Shown: positions 1 through 6,095 of the stretch, one piece after another | How positions within the stretch are numbered: the first letter of the stretch is position 1 | Layout: every line of letters starts with the position of its first letter | Source: Prolixibacteraceae bacterium | Lineage (GTDB): Bacteria; Bacteroidota; Bacteroidia; Bacteroidales; Prolixibacteraceae | DNA: 6,095 nt | Direction of reading: 5' to 3' | Assembly: GCA_009782655.1 (NCBI GenBank) | Contig: WRIQ01000074.1 | Location: forward strand, 1-6,095 | Notes under the pieces: model-generated | What the model was told of the DNA's origin: nothing | Databases searched by the model: none | The model's input: only the letters and a program-made list of their open reading frames with translations | Position numbers and translations under genes: made by a program

Positions 1-1
1 G

Positions 2-2734
2 ATTTCCATGTACGACGCTTCCCTCGACGCCATTCGCAGCCATTTGTGGACATTCACTCCTTCCTTCAATTTGTCTATTCCCTATACCCCCCGGTGGAAC
101 TCAGATAATTTTATCCCCTATTATGCTTCGCGATCCTTTGAGGTAAAAACTATCAATGAAAAAAATATTCTAATGTTGAACGAATTGAACTGGTTTGGGC
201 TAAGCCGATACATGAAAAGCGGAAGCAGATTTAACGAATTTGTGATGCGTGGCGTTTTGAGCTCCGAATTGGTAAATTCGCGCATTGGTACAGGTGAGGT
301 TCCTATGGTTGCTCAAGCCGATGTTGTTGATGAAGTAGTGGTTATGGCATTCGGGGCGCAGAGAAAAGAGAGTGTCGTCGGAGCCGTTTCAACAGCGGAC
401 ATGGGTTCCGGAAGCTCTGAAGAGGTGAAGATACGCGCCAATTTCAACGAAACGGCTTTCTTTTATCCGCAATTGCAAACCGACAAGGATGGAAATATTA
501 AATTTTCATTCACCGTTCCCGAAAGCCTCACAAAGTGGAACGTGAAAATGCTGGCGCACACGTGCGATTTATTTTACGGAAGCAGCGAGTCACAAACCGT
601 AACTCAAAAAGAGCTGATGGTACAGCTCAATATGCCGCGTTTTGTGCGCCGTTCCGATAAGCTCACGCTCATGGCCAACGTCGTAAACCTGACGGAAGAA
701 ACATTGTCGGGCAATGTACGTTTTGAGCTGATTGACCCTGAAACTGAAAAGCCCATCGCCCTGAAAGACAATACCATTCACAATGTGACTTTGGCCGCCG
801 GCGAAACGAAAGCCGTAGCATGGGGCATCACGGAGTTTTCGGGTTACGAACTGGTAACGGCGAAAGTGATTGCACAGGCAGGGGCGTTCAGCGATGGCGA
901 ACAACATTTCCTGCCGGTTTTACCCGACAAAGTGGTGGTAACCGAAAGTATGCCGCTGGCTGTTCGTGGCAAACAAACCCGCAATTTCCGCTTCGAGAGC
1001 TTACTGAATCGCGCTAAAAATGTGGAGTCGAAAAGTTTGAGCATCGAATTTTCATCCAATCCGGTCTGGTATGCTGTACAAGCTTTGCCCACTTTGTCGG
1101 CGCCGCAGAACGAAAACGCCATCGACTATTTCACCGCTTTTTATGCAAACAGTCTGGCATCGTACATGGCAAACGCAACCCCGAAACTGGCGGCCGTATT
1201 CGATCTGTGGAAAAAAGAACAGGGCGGCCGCGAGGCGCTTCTGTCAAGTTTGGAGAAAAACAGCGAATTGAAAAATATGCTGCTCGAGGAAACGCCTTGG
1301 GTGATGGCTGCGCAGGACGAAACGGAACAAAAACGCCGCATCGCTCTGCTTTTCGATTTGAACAGGCAGAAAAACCAGTCGCAGAAATATTTCGATAAGC
1401 TTGTGAGTTTGCAAAAACCGTCGGGAGGATTTTCTTGGTTTGAAGGAATGGGAGAGAGCCGCTACATTACGCAAACCATACTGATGGGAATGGCGCGTTA
1501 TTACAAAATGACAAACACAAAGGACGAAAACCCTGAATGGCTCAAAAGGGCGCTTTATTATGTCGATCAGCAGATATCCCGCGACTTCGAAGCGTTGAAA
1601 AAAAACAATAAAGATTTCAAAACGGAGATGTGCATCGGCGATATGCAATGGTTTTATCTGCATATGCGCTCGTTTTATTTTGATTTTCCGGTGAGCGAGG
1701 CGGCTGCGGAAGCCAAAGAATATTATACTTCCCAAGCCGAAAAATACTGGACACAGGCAACACTCTACGGAAAAGCCGCCACGGCGATTATTAGCCATCG
1801 CAATGGAAAAACAACGCTGGTCGGCGAAATATTGGAATCGTTGAAAGAGAACGCCCTGAAAACCGATGAAATGGGTATGTATTGGGCGCGAAATACTGCC
1901 GGATACTTTTGGAACGAACGCCCCGTCAGCGTCCAAACGGCGATTTTGGAAGCTTTTGCGGAAGCAGGAAACGACGAAAACGCCATCGAAGAAATGAAAA
2001 TATGGCTGCTCAAACAAAAGCAGGCGCAACGCTGGGATTCTCCCATATCAACAGCCGATGCCGTTTACGCATTGCTGAACTATGGCGACGACTGGCTGGC
2101 AGGAGAGGGGAAAGCAGAAATCAAAATCAATGGGAAAAAGGTTGAAGCTGCAAGCAGGGAAGCCGGAACAGGATATTTCAAGAAAACCATACCGGGCGCG
2201 GAGGTCACGGCCAAAATGGGCAATGTCTCCGTTAAGAAAGAGGATGCTGGAATTGGCTGGGGCGCCGTGTACTGGCAATATTATCAAGATGTTGACAAAG
2301 TAGAAGTGCAGGGAGGAGCCCTTTCTGTTACGAAAAAATTGTTCGTCGAAAAGACGGAAGGCAACAAAACCAGCATGATTCCCATTGAGCAGGCGCAGGT
2401 TACAAAAGGCGACAGAATCATCACACGTCTGGTGATAACCACCGACCGCAACCTTGAATTTGTGGCTATGAAAGATTTGCGTGCCGCCTGTTTCGAACCT
2501 GCCGACCAACGTTCCGGAATGGTTTGGCGTGAAAGCGTCGCATATTATGAAACCACAAAAGATGCGTCAACACAGTTCTTTTTCAACTTTCTGCCAAAGG
2601 GAACCTACACATTCGAATACGTATCACTGGTAAACAATACCGGCGATTTTGCCAACGGAATGTCGACCATTCAATGCCAATACGCTCCCGAATTTTTGGG
2701 TCATTCGGGAAGCAGCAGGGTAGTGGTTGAATAA
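2..2734 (+). CDS. Alpha-2-macroglobulin family protein, C-terminal part (5' end outside window)
   Basis: The reading frame is open at the left edge. The first ATG, at position 8, is not the true start: it lies in a conserved internal stretch (ISMYDASLDA), and bacterial family members are usually well over 1,500 residues. Counting from that Met: 1-80 is the end of an N-terminal macroglobulin region; 97-140 a linker with a SusC-like signature; 143-185 the A2M domain core (NFNETAFFYP, then PESLTKW); 200-350 further beta-sandwich domains; about 350-700 a helical toroid like the thioester domain (GGFSWFEG at 473-480); about 760-908 a C-terminal MG10-like domain (LPKGTYTFEY at 862-871). No CxEQ thioester motif is present; the matching place around 360-371 reads ALPTLSAPQNEN, so covalent trapping of targets is unlikely. 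Family members are envelope or periplasmic proteins thought to inhibit proteases. A signal peptide cannot be checked here. No penicillin-binding-protein partner gene follows; the next gene is convergent. Confidence 0.93.
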   Translation: MSMYDASLDAIRSHLWTFTPSFNLSIPYTPRWNSDNFIPYYASRSFEVKTINEKNILMLNELNWFGLSRYMKSGSRFNEFVMRGVLSSELVNSRIGTGEVPMVAQADVVDEVVVMAFGAQRKESVVGAVSTADMGSGSSEEVKIRANFNETAFFYPQLQTDKDGNIKFSFTVPESLTKWNVKMLAHTCDLFYGSSESQTVTQKELMVQLNMPRFVRRSDKLTLMANVVNLTEETLSGNVRFELIDPETEKPIALKDNTIHNVTLAAGETKAVAWGITEFSGYELVTAKVIAQAGAFSDGEQHFLPVLPDKVVVTESMPLAVRGKQTRNFRFESLLNRAKNVESKSLSIEFSSNPVWYAVQALPTLSAPQNENAIDYFTAFYANSLASYMANATPKLAAVFDLWKKEQGGREALLSSLEKNSELKNMLLEETPWVMAAQDETEQKRRIALLFDLNRQKNQSQKYFDKLVSLQKPSGGFSWFEGMGESRYITQTILMGMARYYKMTNTKDENPEWLKRALYYVDQQISRDFEALKKNNKDFKTEMCIGDMQWFYLHMRSFYFDFPVSEAAAEAKEYYTSQAEKYWTQATLYGKAATAIISHRNGKTTLVGEILESLKENALKTDEMGMYWARNTAGYFWNERPVSVQTAILEAFAEAGNDENAIEEMKIWLLKQKQAQRWDSPISTADAVYALLNYGDDWLAGEGKAEIKINGKKVEAASREAGTGYFKKTIPGAEVTAKMGNVSVKKEDAGIGWGAVYWQYYQDVDKVEVQGGALSVTKKLFVEKTEGNKTSMIPIEQAQVTKGDRIITRLVITTDRNLEFVAMKDLRAACFEPADQRSGMVWRESVAYYETTKDASTQFFFNFLPKGTYTFEYVSLVNNTGDFANGMSTIQCQYAPEFLGHSGSSRVVVE

Positions 2735-2791
2735 ACCCCAATTGCCCATTTGAATATACATGACTGATTATTTCTGCGACTGACTGCTGAT

Positions 2792-2806
2792 TTTCGAATA
2801 TCGAAA
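2792..2806. terminator. Small palindrome between convergent genes, possible weak terminator
   Basis: Six-base arms TTTCGA (2792-2797) and TCGAAA (2801-2806) flank a three-base loop. It lies 57 bases after the macroglobulin stop and just past the stop of the convergent GH30 gene, where a shared terminator would be expected. The stem is short and has no clear T tract on either side, so the terminator role is inferred mainly from position. Confidence 0.25.
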
Positions 2807-2809
2807 CGG

Positions 2810-4300
2810 TTACAACTCCCAGATATAGGTTCCGGCAGAACCCGGTTCCAGTTGCAGATTGGCATATTGTCCTTTATACTGCACTTTGAAAGAGCGAATG
2901 GCGTAGCTGTCGTTCACCACGATGAGCGCAATTTTTCCTTCGGGAGTCCTGAAGGCAATGTTGGGCAGAACATCCCGGTTTTCGATGACAGCCACCCTGA
3001 CCACTTCGCGTTGTTCCTCGTCGGTGGTGAGCGCTACCGACGGGCTTCCCTGTTGCGACGAAGCGATGCGTACCGAACCGGGGCGCACAAATTTTGAGGC
3101 ATGTGCGATGACGTAATAGGCGATATTTTTGGACACCTTGTTCCCGTCTATGGTAACAGCGCCCTGACACATGGGGCATCCGCCGTCGTCGGTGTGGGGA
3201 TCGTTATTGGGGTCGGCGGCGAAATTCCACAATATAACATTGCGGCTCCAGTTCTGCATAGCTCCGATAATGAGCCTTTTAACTTGCGAGGCGATGGCGA
3301 TGGAGCGGCTGTCGGGTCTCTCAACAACCATTTGTTCGGTGAAATAAAGGTGTTTGTCGGGGCGTGCATTGTGCAGGATGGACATGGCACTCATGTCGCC
3401 GCCATAGTGATGAAATCCCGAACCATCAACATATTGTGCAGCTTCCGGATCCCTCAACACAGTCAACGGATAATCAGGGCGGTCAAGGTTGTGATCGAAG
3501 AGGACAATCTTGGTTTTTATGCTGTTCTTTTGAAATGCTGGCCCCAAATGATTTTTTATAAAATCGGTTTGTTCGGCGGCATTCATGCGCATACTGGGCG
3601 TATTGTTGGCGTTGATGGGCTCATTCTGAATGGTGATGGCATCTATCTTTATTCCATGTTTGGCCATCTCCTGAATATACTTCACGAAGTAGAGGGCGTA
3701 AACTTCGTAACACTCTTTTTTCAACGAGCCGGCTTTCACCCGTCCGTTTGTTTTCATCCACACGGGCGGCGACCAAGGAGAGGCCATAATTTTTATATCC
3801 GGGTCGATGGCCAGGATCTCTTTTATAACTGGGATAACATCAATTTTGTCTTGAGCTAAGTCGAACTTCGAAAGCGTGAAATCGGTTTCTCCTTCGGGGA
3901 GGTCGTTGTACGAGAACACAAAGCTATTCAGGTCGGAAGCGCCGATTGTCAGGCGTATGTAGCTGACGCCTATGTCACTGTTTTTTTTCGAAAATAAATC
4001 TTCCAGCAGCTTTGAGCGTTCAGCCTTATCCATCTTGATCATCAATTCGGCGCTTCCGCCGGTCAGTGAAAATCCAAAACCATCGACAGATTGCATGGAA
4101 TGTTGCTCGTCGATTACGATGGGAATTCCTCCGCGGGCGTCGTTGGAGAAAGAGATTTCCACGGATTGTTTTTCAAAAAGTTTCGACCTGTCGGCGGTGG
4201 TTATCCAAGCTTCAATTTGTCGGGCGTTATTTTGCTGCGCCATTGCGCTGCCACAGGTAATCATCATGCTGATGGCCATCAGTTTCATTCTTAATTTCAT
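2810..4300 (-). CDS. Secreted glycoside hydrolase family 30 protein (glucosylceramidase / beta-1,6-glucanase type)
   Basis: The frame encodes 496 residues from the ATG at 4300. That start gives a good signal peptide: MKLRMK, a hydrophobic core, then SAMA before QQ, which suggests signal peptidase I cleavage after residue 21. The cysteine at 16 is preceded by Thr, so a lipobox is unlikely. Family features in order: DGFGFSLTGGSAELM (from about 73), SYIRLTIGASDLN (from about 113), SPWSPPVWMKTNG (from about 174), ITIQNEP with the acid/base Glu at 227 (codon 3620-3622), YFTEQ with the nucleophile Glu at 322 (codon 3335-3337), and ILWNFAADP followed by a GCPMCQG loop (about 356-380). The last ~100 residues fit the beta domain that packs on the GH30 barrel. 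GH30 enzymes are retaining hydrolases; the sequence suggests subfamily 1 or 3 (glucosylceramide or beta-1,6-glucan), but the substrate is inferred. It is probably exported. No SusC/SusD or other polysaccharide-utilisation genes adjoin it here. The start lacks a Shine-Dalgarno sequence; Met5 (4288) is an alternative. Confidence 0.92.
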   Translation of the reverse strand: MKLRMKLMAISMMITCGSAMAQQNNARQIEAWITTADRSKLFEKQSVEISFSNDARGGIPIVIDEQHSMQSVDGFGFSLTGGSAELMIKMDKAERSKLLEDLFSKKNSDIGVSYIRLTIGASDLNSFVFSYNDLPEGETDFTLSKFDLAQDKIDVIPVIKEILAIDPDIKIMASPWSPPVWMKTNGRVKAGSLKKECYEVYALYFVKYIQEMAKHGIKIDAITIQNEPINANNTPSMRMNAAEQTDFIKNHLGPAFQKNSIKTKIVLFDHNLDRPDYPLTVLRDPEAAQYVDGSGFHHYGGDMSAMSILHNARPDKHLYFTEQMVVERPDSRSIAIASQVKRLIIGAMQNWSRNVILWNFAADPNNDPHTDDGGCPMCQGAVTIDGNKVSKNIAYYVIAHASKFVRPGSVRIASSQQGSPSVALTTDEEQREVVRVAVIENRDVLPNIAFRTPEGKIALIVVNDSYAIRSFKVQYKGQYANLQLEPGSAGTYIWEL

Positions 4301-4599
4301 AATATTGATAGTTAAATAAACTTTATTGAGGCACTTGTTGCAAAAAAATTTTAATTGTAGCCAAGGCTGAAAACCGTCAATGGTTATCGTTTTATCCAAA
4401 GTGTAAAAATAGAGTTTTTTCATTGTCATCCTACAATTTTTTGTTTGTACCTGCAAAATTGGGCGATTTCGAACTTCTTTCGGCGCTTTACGTTGAGATG
4501 AACTTGTGCTATCCCTTATTATTCAGATACTGTAACGTTTTAGGGCGTCTTCATTTCAAAAAAATAATCTTGTAATTCCCATATTCCAAAGAGAATTTC
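4301..4599. other. AT-rich spacer between divergent GH30 and tRNA-Arg units
   Basis: This stretch should hold the minus-strand promoter and leader of the GH30 gene and the upstream part of the tRNA promoter. I searched for an exact minus-strand TAnnTTTG element and found none. The nearest is TACACTTTG at 4405-4397, which has one base too many between the TA and TTTG parts. The GH30 frame stays open upstream to 4456 with further ATGs at 4456, 4429 and 4423, but the extra residues do not look like an export signal. No other gene or strong structure was seen. Confidence 0.5.
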
Positions 4600-4607
4600 T
4601 ATATTTG
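4600..4607 (+). promoter_or_regulatory. Bacteroidetes-type -7 promoter element for tRNA-Arg
   Basis: TATATTTG matches the Bacteroidetes -7 consensus TAnnTTTG exactly and ends 13 bases before the first tRNA base, a sensible distance for a transcript with a very short leader. No TTTG (-33 element) is present about 19-21 bases upstream, so the match rests on the -7 box and its position. The bases after it (CAC) are the same as those after the -7 element in front of ispE. Confidence 0.6.
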
Positions 4608-4620
4608 CACCGCTTTTAAA

Positions 4621-4694
4621 GCCCCGATAGCTCAATTGGATAGAGCAACAGCCTTCTAAGCTGTAGGCTATGGGTTCGAGTCCCGTTCGGGGTA
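4621..4694 (+). tRNA. tRNA-Arg (anticodon UCU)
   Basis: The full cloverleaf can be folded by hand. Acceptor stem: 4621-4627 with 4687-4693. D arm: GCTC/GAGC around a nine-base loop with GG. Anticodon stem: ACAGC (4648-4652) with GCTGT (4660-4664). Anticodon TCT at 4655-4657, reading AGA/AGG-type arginine codons. Variable loop: five bases. T arm: ATGGG/CCCGT around TTCGAGT. The discriminator base is A4694. A20 in the D loop and C35/U36 in the anticodon match known arginine identity elements. The first acceptor pair is a G-U wobble. The 3' CCA is not encoded (the next bases are CGA), so it would be added after transcription. The gene is a single unit, with its own -7 element upstream and a terminator downstream. 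Confidence 0.96.
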
Positions 4695-4704
4695 CGAGTA
4701 TTAT

Positions 4705-4742
4705 AACAGAATCGAGTATTTTATTCGATTCTGTTTGTTTTT
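4705..4742 (+). terminator. Intrinsic terminator after tRNA-Arg
   Basis: A perfect 11-base inverted repeat (AACAGAATCGA at 4705-4715 with TCGATTCTGTT at 4725-4735) encloses a nine-base loop and runs into a T-rich stretch (TGTTTGTTTTT). It starts 11 bases after the tRNA, so it should end the tRNA transcript and separate it from ispE. The minus-strand side has no T tract, so it probably works in one direction. An eight-base direct repeat, CGAGTATT, occurs at 4695-4702 and 4713-4720. Confidence 0.85.
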
Positions 4743-4767
4743 GTAGGATTTTGAGGTTTTTTATTCT

Positions 4768-4775
4768 TATTTTTG
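4768..4775 (+). promoter_or_regulatory. Bacteroidetes-type -7 promoter element for ispE
   Basis: TATTTTTG matches TAnnTTTG exactly, lies downstream of the tRNA terminator and is about 100 bases before the ispE start, giving a leader of roughly 90-95 bases. Candidate -33 TTTG boxes at 4740-4743 and 4750-4753 have spacings of 24 and 14 bases, neither ideal. The predicted leader holds two similar A-rich blocks (4774-4789 and 4794-4810) but no recognisable riboswitch. Confidence 0.5.
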
Positions 4776-4878
4776 CACAAAAAAAACTGAAAATGTACAA
4801 AAAAACACTGCGAAAATAACCGCGCTTATTTCTTTTTGCTTTAATTTTAAATGAGCGTAATGTTTTTCATAATTTGTC

Positions 4879-5706
4879 ATGATTGTTTTCCCGAATGCTA
4901 AAATAAATTTAGGTTTAAATGTTGTTGAACGCCGTAGCGATTCGTATCACAATATCGAGACGGTATTTTATCCGGTGTTTTTTTTCGATATATTGGAGGT
5001 TTTGCACAGTTCCGATTTCCATTTTCAAACATCGGGAATGAAACTGGATTTACCTGTCGACAAAAATATGGTTGTCAGGGCATATAAACTGCTTAGTGGG
5101 CGCTACGGTTTACCATCCGTGAAAATCCACCTGCATAAGGCGATTCCCTTTGGCGCTGGATTGGGCGGTGGTTCTTCCGATGCGGCCTTTATGCTCGAAC
5201 TGCTCAATTCTATGTTTTGTCTGAAATTATCCGACGATGAACTTCGGCAGTTGGCCGTCAATTTGGGCTCCGACTGTCCTTTTTTCATTACCAACAAGCC
5301 TGTTTTGGCGGAAGGCGTTGGCGATGTGTTTTCTCCCATTTCCGTCGATTTATCCGATTATCGCATTATTTTGGTGAAGCCGCCTATCAGCGTGTCTACT
5401 GCTTTGGCTTACAGTAAAATAGAACCGCAGAAATCCGAAATTCCGGTTTCGCAAATCGTCATGCAACCCGTCGACAGATGGAAATCGCAGTTGGTCAACG
5501 ATTTCGAGAAGCCGGTCTTTGAGATTTATCCCGAGATAGCCTGCATAAAACAAAAACTCTATGATATGGGTGCTGTCTATGCTTCCATGTCGGGCAGCGG
5601 ATCGACGGTTTACGGTATCTTTAAAGAGATTCCCAGCGACCCCGAAGAAAATTTCCCCGAAAATTATTTCGTCTTTTCCCCGAACAATATAAACTTGCCA
5701 TCCTGA
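4879..5706 (+). CDS. ispE: 4-diphosphocytidyl-2-C-methyl-D-erythritol kinase
   Basis: This cytoplasmic GHMP-family kinase phosphorylates the 2-hydroxyl of CDP-methylerythritol with ATP, a middle step of the MEP pathway to isopentenyl diphosphate. At 275 residues it has the usual length. Motif 1, PNAKINLGLNV, lies at 5-15 with the catalytic Lys at 8. It is followed by RRSDSYH (18-24), where most homologues have DGYH, so a glycine is replaced by serine. Motif 2, the glycine-rich ATP loop PFGAGLGGGSSDAA, is at 90-103. LGSDCPFF (129-136) carries the catalytic Asp at 132. Motif 3, SMSGSGSTVYGIF, is at 236-248. NDFEKPVFEIYPEI near 207-220 is also typical. The ATG at 4879 begins right at the conserved N-terminus, and no Shine-Dalgarno sequence is visible. 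It is the only gene after the tRNA terminator and appears to be transcribed alone. Its presence implies isoprenoid synthesis by the non-mevalonate route. Confidence 0.97.
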   Translation: MIVFPNAKINLGLNVVERRSDSYHNIETVFYPVFFFDILEVLHSSDFHFQTSGMKLDLPVDKNMVVRAYKLLSGRYGLPSVKIHLHKAIPFGAGLGGGSSDAAFMLELLNSMFCLKLSDDELRQLAVNLGSDCPFFITNKPVLAEGVGDVFSPISVDLSDYRIILVKPPISVSTALAYSKIEPQKSEIPVSQIVMQPVDRWKSQLVNDFEKPVFEIYPEIACIKQKLYDMGAVYASMSGSGSTVYGIFKEIPSDPEENFPENYFVFSPNNINLPS

Positions 5707-6011
5707 AACAGATTTATATGTAACAAATTGTAAATATGTGCTTTTCTGGATAAAATTCCCAAAGCGTTTTGGATATAATCGATCACCAATGGCCTGCTTC
5801 AAACGCCGCAGGGATAGCCAAATTTTTCAGGCTTTTATTTGATGACCTCTTTCAATTTCTTTGGATTTCAAATGCATCACATTCATCTTTTCATTTCCGA
5901 GCATGAAGATGATTGTATCTTTCATAAGCAAAAATGGCTCTGTTTTCCTTTTTTGCCGCTAACGAACTAAAAAAGATAAAGTTAATAAAAATAACTTGCT
6001 CCGTTTTCTGT
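5707..6011. other. AT-rich intergenic stretch with no supportable gene
   Basis: About 305 bases follow ispE without a convincing gene. Short frames exist on both strands (plus 5842-5970, 42 codons; minus 5827-5925, 32 codons; minus 5891-6091, 66 codons), but they overlap one another, lack recognisable motifs and have composition expected of AT-rich spacer. Two weak hairpins could end ispE transcription: CCTGC/GCAGG near 5793-5812, without a T run, and AGCC/GGCT at 5816-5833 followed by TTTATTT. No insertion-sequence end, repeat array or exact -7 promoter element was seen. Confidence 0.5.
5979..5997 (-). terminator. Weak terminator-like hairpin facing left
   Basis: On the minus strand, AAGTTA and TAACTT form a six-base stem with a seven-base loop, followed by a T-rich tail (TATCTTTTTT). 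It lies about 15 bases beyond the stop of the possible partial gene entering from the right. The stem has only one G-C pair, so it is weak and may be chance in AT-rich sequence; its orientation and position are what suggest a terminator. Confidence 0.3.
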
Positions 6012-6095
6012 TTATTTATCGTCACGGTGCCCCCATAAAGAGATAACGAAAAGGGTGACAATTTCGTCATCTTTGCCAAAAATCTCACCATTAGG
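6012..6095 (-). CDS. Possible C-terminal end of an unidentified gene (partial)
   Basis: Read on the minus strand from the right edge, 27 codons stay open and end in TAA at 6014-6012. The peptide has a mixed, protein-like composition (GEIFGKDDEIVTLFVISLWG, then HRDDK), unlike the low-complexity frames beside it, and the bases here are richer in G+C than the spacer to the left. A weak terminator-like hairpin follows the stop. I do not recognise the family with confidence. The pattern of an acidic turn, a hydrophobic strand and a closing H-R-D-D loosely recalls the last strand of small RelE/ParE-type toxins, but 27 residues cannot establish that. The opposite strand is also open over part of the stretch, so even its coding status is uncertain. 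Confidence 0.3.
   Translation of the reverse strand, partial: PNGEIFGKDDEIVTLFVISLWGHRDDK

Noticed and set aside
1244..2029. Minus-strand frame of 261 codons inside the macroglobulin gene
   Set aside because: It lies wholly antisense to a gene with clear family motifs and shows no recognisable domain.
3101..3859. Plus-strand frame of 252 codons opposite GH30
   Set aside because: It is antisense to the conserved catalytic region of GH30 and has no motif or promoter of its own.
4621..4720. tRNA 3' end as an integration (att) site
   Set aside because: No second copy of the tRNA 3' end and no integrase were seen in the window.
4540..4800. Minus-strand frame of 86 codons containing RTGLEPIAYSLEGC
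   Set aside because: It is the reverse-strand translation of the tRNA-Arg gene, a well-known source of false proteins.
5350..5802. Minus-strand frame of 150 codons overlapping ispE
   Set aside because: Most of it is antisense to ispE motifs; the 96 bases beyond ispE have no recognisable content.
5842..5970. Plus-strand frame of 42 codons after ispE, opposite a 32-codon minus frame (5827-5925)
   Set aside because: Both are short, overlap on opposite strands, and lack a ribosome binding site, promoter or known family.
5891..6091. Minus-strand frame of 66 codons
   Set aside because: The composition is AT-driven with no motif, and it competes with the better-looking frame ending at 6012.

Overview
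The window looks like chromosomal DNA from a member of the Bacteroidota, most likely the order Bacteroidales. The evidence is an alpha-2-macroglobulin of the Bacteroidetes type, a SusC-like sequence signature inside it, two matches to the Bacteroidetes -7 promoter element (TAnnTTTG), start codons without clear Shine-Dalgarno sequences, and AT-rich spacers. The genus cannot be read from the sequence.

Layout, left to right. (1) Positions 2-2734, plus strand: the C-terminal ~910 residues of a large alpha-2-macroglobulin family protein whose 5' end lies outside the window. It has no CxEQ thioester motif, and the linker before its A2M domain carries a stretch closely resembling the start of the SusC/RagA TonB plug. 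(2) A 75-base gap between convergent genes with a small palindrome. (3) Positions 2810-4300, minus strand: a secreted GH30-family glycoside hydrolase with both catalytic glutamates recognisable. (4) A 320-base AT-rich spacer between two divergent units. (5) Positions 4621-4694: tRNA-Arg(UCU) with its own -7 element upstream and an intrinsic terminator downstream. (6) Positions 4879-5706: ispE, the CDP-ME kinase of the MEP isoprenoid pathway, with another -7 element in its leader. (7) Positions 5707-6011: an AT-rich stretch with no supportable gene. (8) The right edge, 6012-6095 minus strand: possibly the last 27 codons of a gene entering from outside, followed by a weak terminator-like hairpin.

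The genes do not form one operon. They are separately transcribed units: an envelope macroglobulin, an orphan carbohydrate-active enzyme, a tRNA and a housekeeping isoprenoid gene. No mobile element, CRISPR array, toxin-antitoxin pair that can be demonstrated, or new multi-gene system is visible. The most unusual observation is the SusC-like signature embedded in the macroglobulin.
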